DNA from: Cyclobacteriaceae bacterium
GTDB taxonomy: Bacteria; Bacteroidota; Bacteroidia; Cytophagales; Cyclobacteriaceae
DNA: 7,764 nt
NCBI GenBank assembly: GCA_029861825.1
Contig: JAOTYN010000196.1
Coordinates: 1 to 7,764 of the forward strand
Direction: 5' to 3'
Below the pieces are notes generated by a model. It ran no database searches and was not told the origin of the DNA. It worked only from the letters and a program-made list of their open reading frames with translations. How positions within the stretch are numbered: the stretch's first letter is position 1; each line of letters begins with the position of its first letter. This document shows positions 6,683-7,764 of the stretch, piece by piece. A program made the translations under genes and the position numbers.

Positions 6683-6715
6683 GGAAAGGGCTCAAATTTT
6701 GAGCCCTTTCCTTTT
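6683..6715 (+). terminator. Intrinsic terminator of the PepSY-like gene
   Basis: ggaaagggctc (6683-6693) and gagccctttcc (6701-6711) form a perfect 11-bp stem around the 7-base loop aaatttt, whose A and T could extend it further. TTTT follows at 6712-6715. It lies 20 bp after the stop codon, the right place for a terminator. The stem is symmetric and preceded by few A on the other side, so plus-strand function is favoured. Confidence 0.88.
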
Positions 6716-6810
6716 GCAGCCTGGCATCAATCTTGCCGGAACTGCCAGCCAAGTCTTAGGCTGAGAGTTAAATTCGCAATTCATCTGAGGGTTTCGTACT
6801 TTACCTTTCT
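6716..6810. other. Intergenic stretch between terminator and decayed gene
   Basis: No coding frame is seen. A 6-bp inverted repeat (ctggca 6721-6726, tgccag 6743-6748, 16-base loop) is the only structure noted and has no T-run. The tacctttc at 6802-6809 resembles a -7 element but abuts the old start codon at 6811. Confidence 0.35.
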
Positions 6811-7313
6811 ATGCCCAAATGGCGCCTCCACTTCATATAGCAGTTTGTTTGTTGCCCTGTAAAATATCAGGCCAAGCCGACAATCCCTATATTACACCTA
6901 TACGCCCATTAATATAGATGGGGTATTGCAGGAGTCTACCTGGAAACAAGCAGAGAAAGCTCATCAATTTCATAAGGTTACTCCTATTGACTCAGGGTAT
7001 GCGCAGGCCAGCACCAGGCACGAATATTTCTTTGATCCCTTACGTGTCGGTCGGGGTCTCTAAGGATCACCAAGGAGGAGGCGATTATGATTTCTCCTCA
7101 GAGATCGGCGGCGATATTAAAGTAGCCGTTACCAGTTCTCTAAATCTGGAACGGACCATTAATCCGGATTTTTCACAAGTTGAGTTAGTCCAGCAGGTCA
7201 CCCTTACAGAACGGTTTCAAACTCGAATAGACCCCACTATATACGGAACATGTGCCAGCTTTTTGGGAATGGTAGCAGGAAGCTTGTTAAGTAGGAATGA
7301 TAGAACCACCTAG
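6811..7313 (+). pseudogene. Decayed remnant of a DUF5916 / CBM9-like outer-membrane protein
   Basis: Fragments of one protein family lie in order but in different frames. ATG 6811 begins MPKWRLHFI and hits TAG at 6838. From 6837 a second frame gives IAVCLLPCKISGQA then DNPYITPIRP, completing a signal peptide. From about 6908 a third frame reads INIDGVLQESTWKQAEKAHQF then HKVTPIDSG, the typical start of the CBM9-like domain (IDG-L-x-E-x-x-W). From about 7020 the second frame resumes with NISLIPYVSVGVSKDH, then SLNLERTINPDFSQVE, the strong DUF5916 (PF19313) barrel-entry motif. The intact family is several hundred residues longer: the segment between CBM9 and the barrel and nearly all of the barrel are missing. 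After 'QQVTLTERF' no family similarity is recognisable up to the TAG at 7311. At least two or three frameshifts and two large deletions are implied. A function is not expected. Confidence 0.72.
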
Positions 7314-7367
7314 TCGTTTTAGCAATCCGTTTATTGCCGGTTTTTCGAAGTTATATAACTGAGAGGA

Positions 7368-7763
7368 TTACTGCGACAACTGTACCGTTCCCACATCCGT
7401 GATTTGGCCCAAATCTACATTTACATTCTCCAGAGACTGTCCAAGATAACCTGTGGCTGGAGATATGCTTACTCTGTAACTTCCCGGCGCCAGACCTCTA
7501 AGAAGAAAGGCCCCATTTTCATCTGTAAAGGCTGAGGCAAGAGTATCACTACCTTGAATAGCAAATAATGCGGGAGTAGCCTCTAGTGGTAAAACAATAC
7601 CGCTAATAGCTCCGTCCTGTGCCTCCACGATAGTACGTATTACGGGTTTCAGATTATGTTTACCGCTGTTTCCAGCTTTTACTACGGAGCGGGCCGCATC
7701 GAAATCCAATAGTACCTCATAGGTGATACCAGCGATCAGCGCGCTCTTTATCTGTAATTTTAA
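7368..7763 (-). CDS. DUF4382 domain protein, C-terminal part (5' end outside window)
   Basis: The frame is open to the right edge; 131 residues are visible, beginning LKLQIKSALIAGITYEVLL. The TTG at 7709 is internal, not the start. The first part matches the end of a DUF4382 domain: L-L-D-F-D-A-A-R-S-V-V-K-A-G followed by LKPVIRTIVEA. It is followed by a beta-sandwich of the carboxypeptidase-regulatory/CnaB type (GAISGIVLPLEATPALFAI, then FTDENGAFLLRGLAPGSYRV), ending VGTVQLSQ. DUF4382 proteins are usually lipoproteins anchored at the cell envelope in Bacteroidota and other groups; their function is unknown. The N-terminal signal would lie outside the window. It converges with the decayed gene to its left, 54 bp away, and shows no strong terminator. 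Confidence 0.85.
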   Translation of the reverse strand, partial: LKLQIKSALIAGITYEVLLDFDAARSVVKAGNSGKHNLKPVIRTIVEAQDGAISGIVLPLEATPALFAIQGSDTLASAFTDENGAFLLRGLAPGSYRVSISPATGYLGQSLENVNVDLGQITDVGTVQLSQ

Positions 7764-7764
7764 T

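Noticed and set aside
6918..7313. 131-residue plus-strand ORF as an intact gene
   Set aside because: Only its middle resembles DUF5916, its N-terminus comes from a frame that overlaps CBM9-like coding sequence in another frame, and its C-terminus has no recognisable family match; it is better read as part of a pseudogene.
7320..7346. gcaat/attgc hairpin followed by ttttt as a terminator
   Set aside because: A 5-bp AT-rich stem separated from the T-run is not a convincing terminator.

Overview
The window looks like an ordinary chromosomal stretch from a member of the Bacteroidota, most likely a marine or environmental flavobacterium. This is inferred from protein content: a lipoprotein with acidic residues just after the lipidated Cys, a PepSY-like periplasmic protein of the BLIP-like type, a DUF4382 lipoprotein-type gene, a DUF5916 outer-membrane protein remnant, and weak or absent Shine-Dalgarno sites. 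No RNA gene, CRISPR array, transposase, integrase or phage gene was seen, and no clear multi-gene accessory system.

Layout. Bases 1-500 carry the 3' end of a tandem universal stress protein. A YihN-like major facilitator transporter (561-1859, +) follows and ends tail to tail, 11 bp away, with a YfcC/DcuC-family transporter (1871-3256, -). Diverging from the latter are a small lipoprotein (3402-3884, +) and a glutathione-peroxidase-type thiol peroxidase (3926-4450, +). The peroxidase overlaps by 11 bp the end of a convergent cytidylate-kinase-like gene (4440-5120, -), itself preceded on the minus strand by a 71-residue two-helix membrane protein (5213-5428, -). After a 191-bp non-coding gap comes a secreted protein made of two gapless 161-residue PepSY-like repeats (5620-6663, +), closed by a strong intrinsic terminator (6683-6715).

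The right end (6664-7367) holds no intact gene. It contains a frame-broken, internally deleted remnant of a DUF5916-type protein (6811 to about 7313): signal peptide, CBM9-like start and the 'NPDFSQVE' barrel entry survive in different frames. Convergent with it is the 3' part of a DUF4382 gene (7368-7763, -) that runs off the window.

Functional links are loose: stress response (Usp, thiol peroxidase), solute transport (MFS, YfcC) and envelope proteins (lipoprotein, PepSY-like, DUF4382). Neighbouring genes are mostly convergent or divergent rather than in one operon. The most unusual item is the paired DCDCY(E/D)DW motif in the PepSY-like repeats. The next most interesting are the decayed DUF5916 gene and the divergent phosphate-binding loop of the kinase-like protein.
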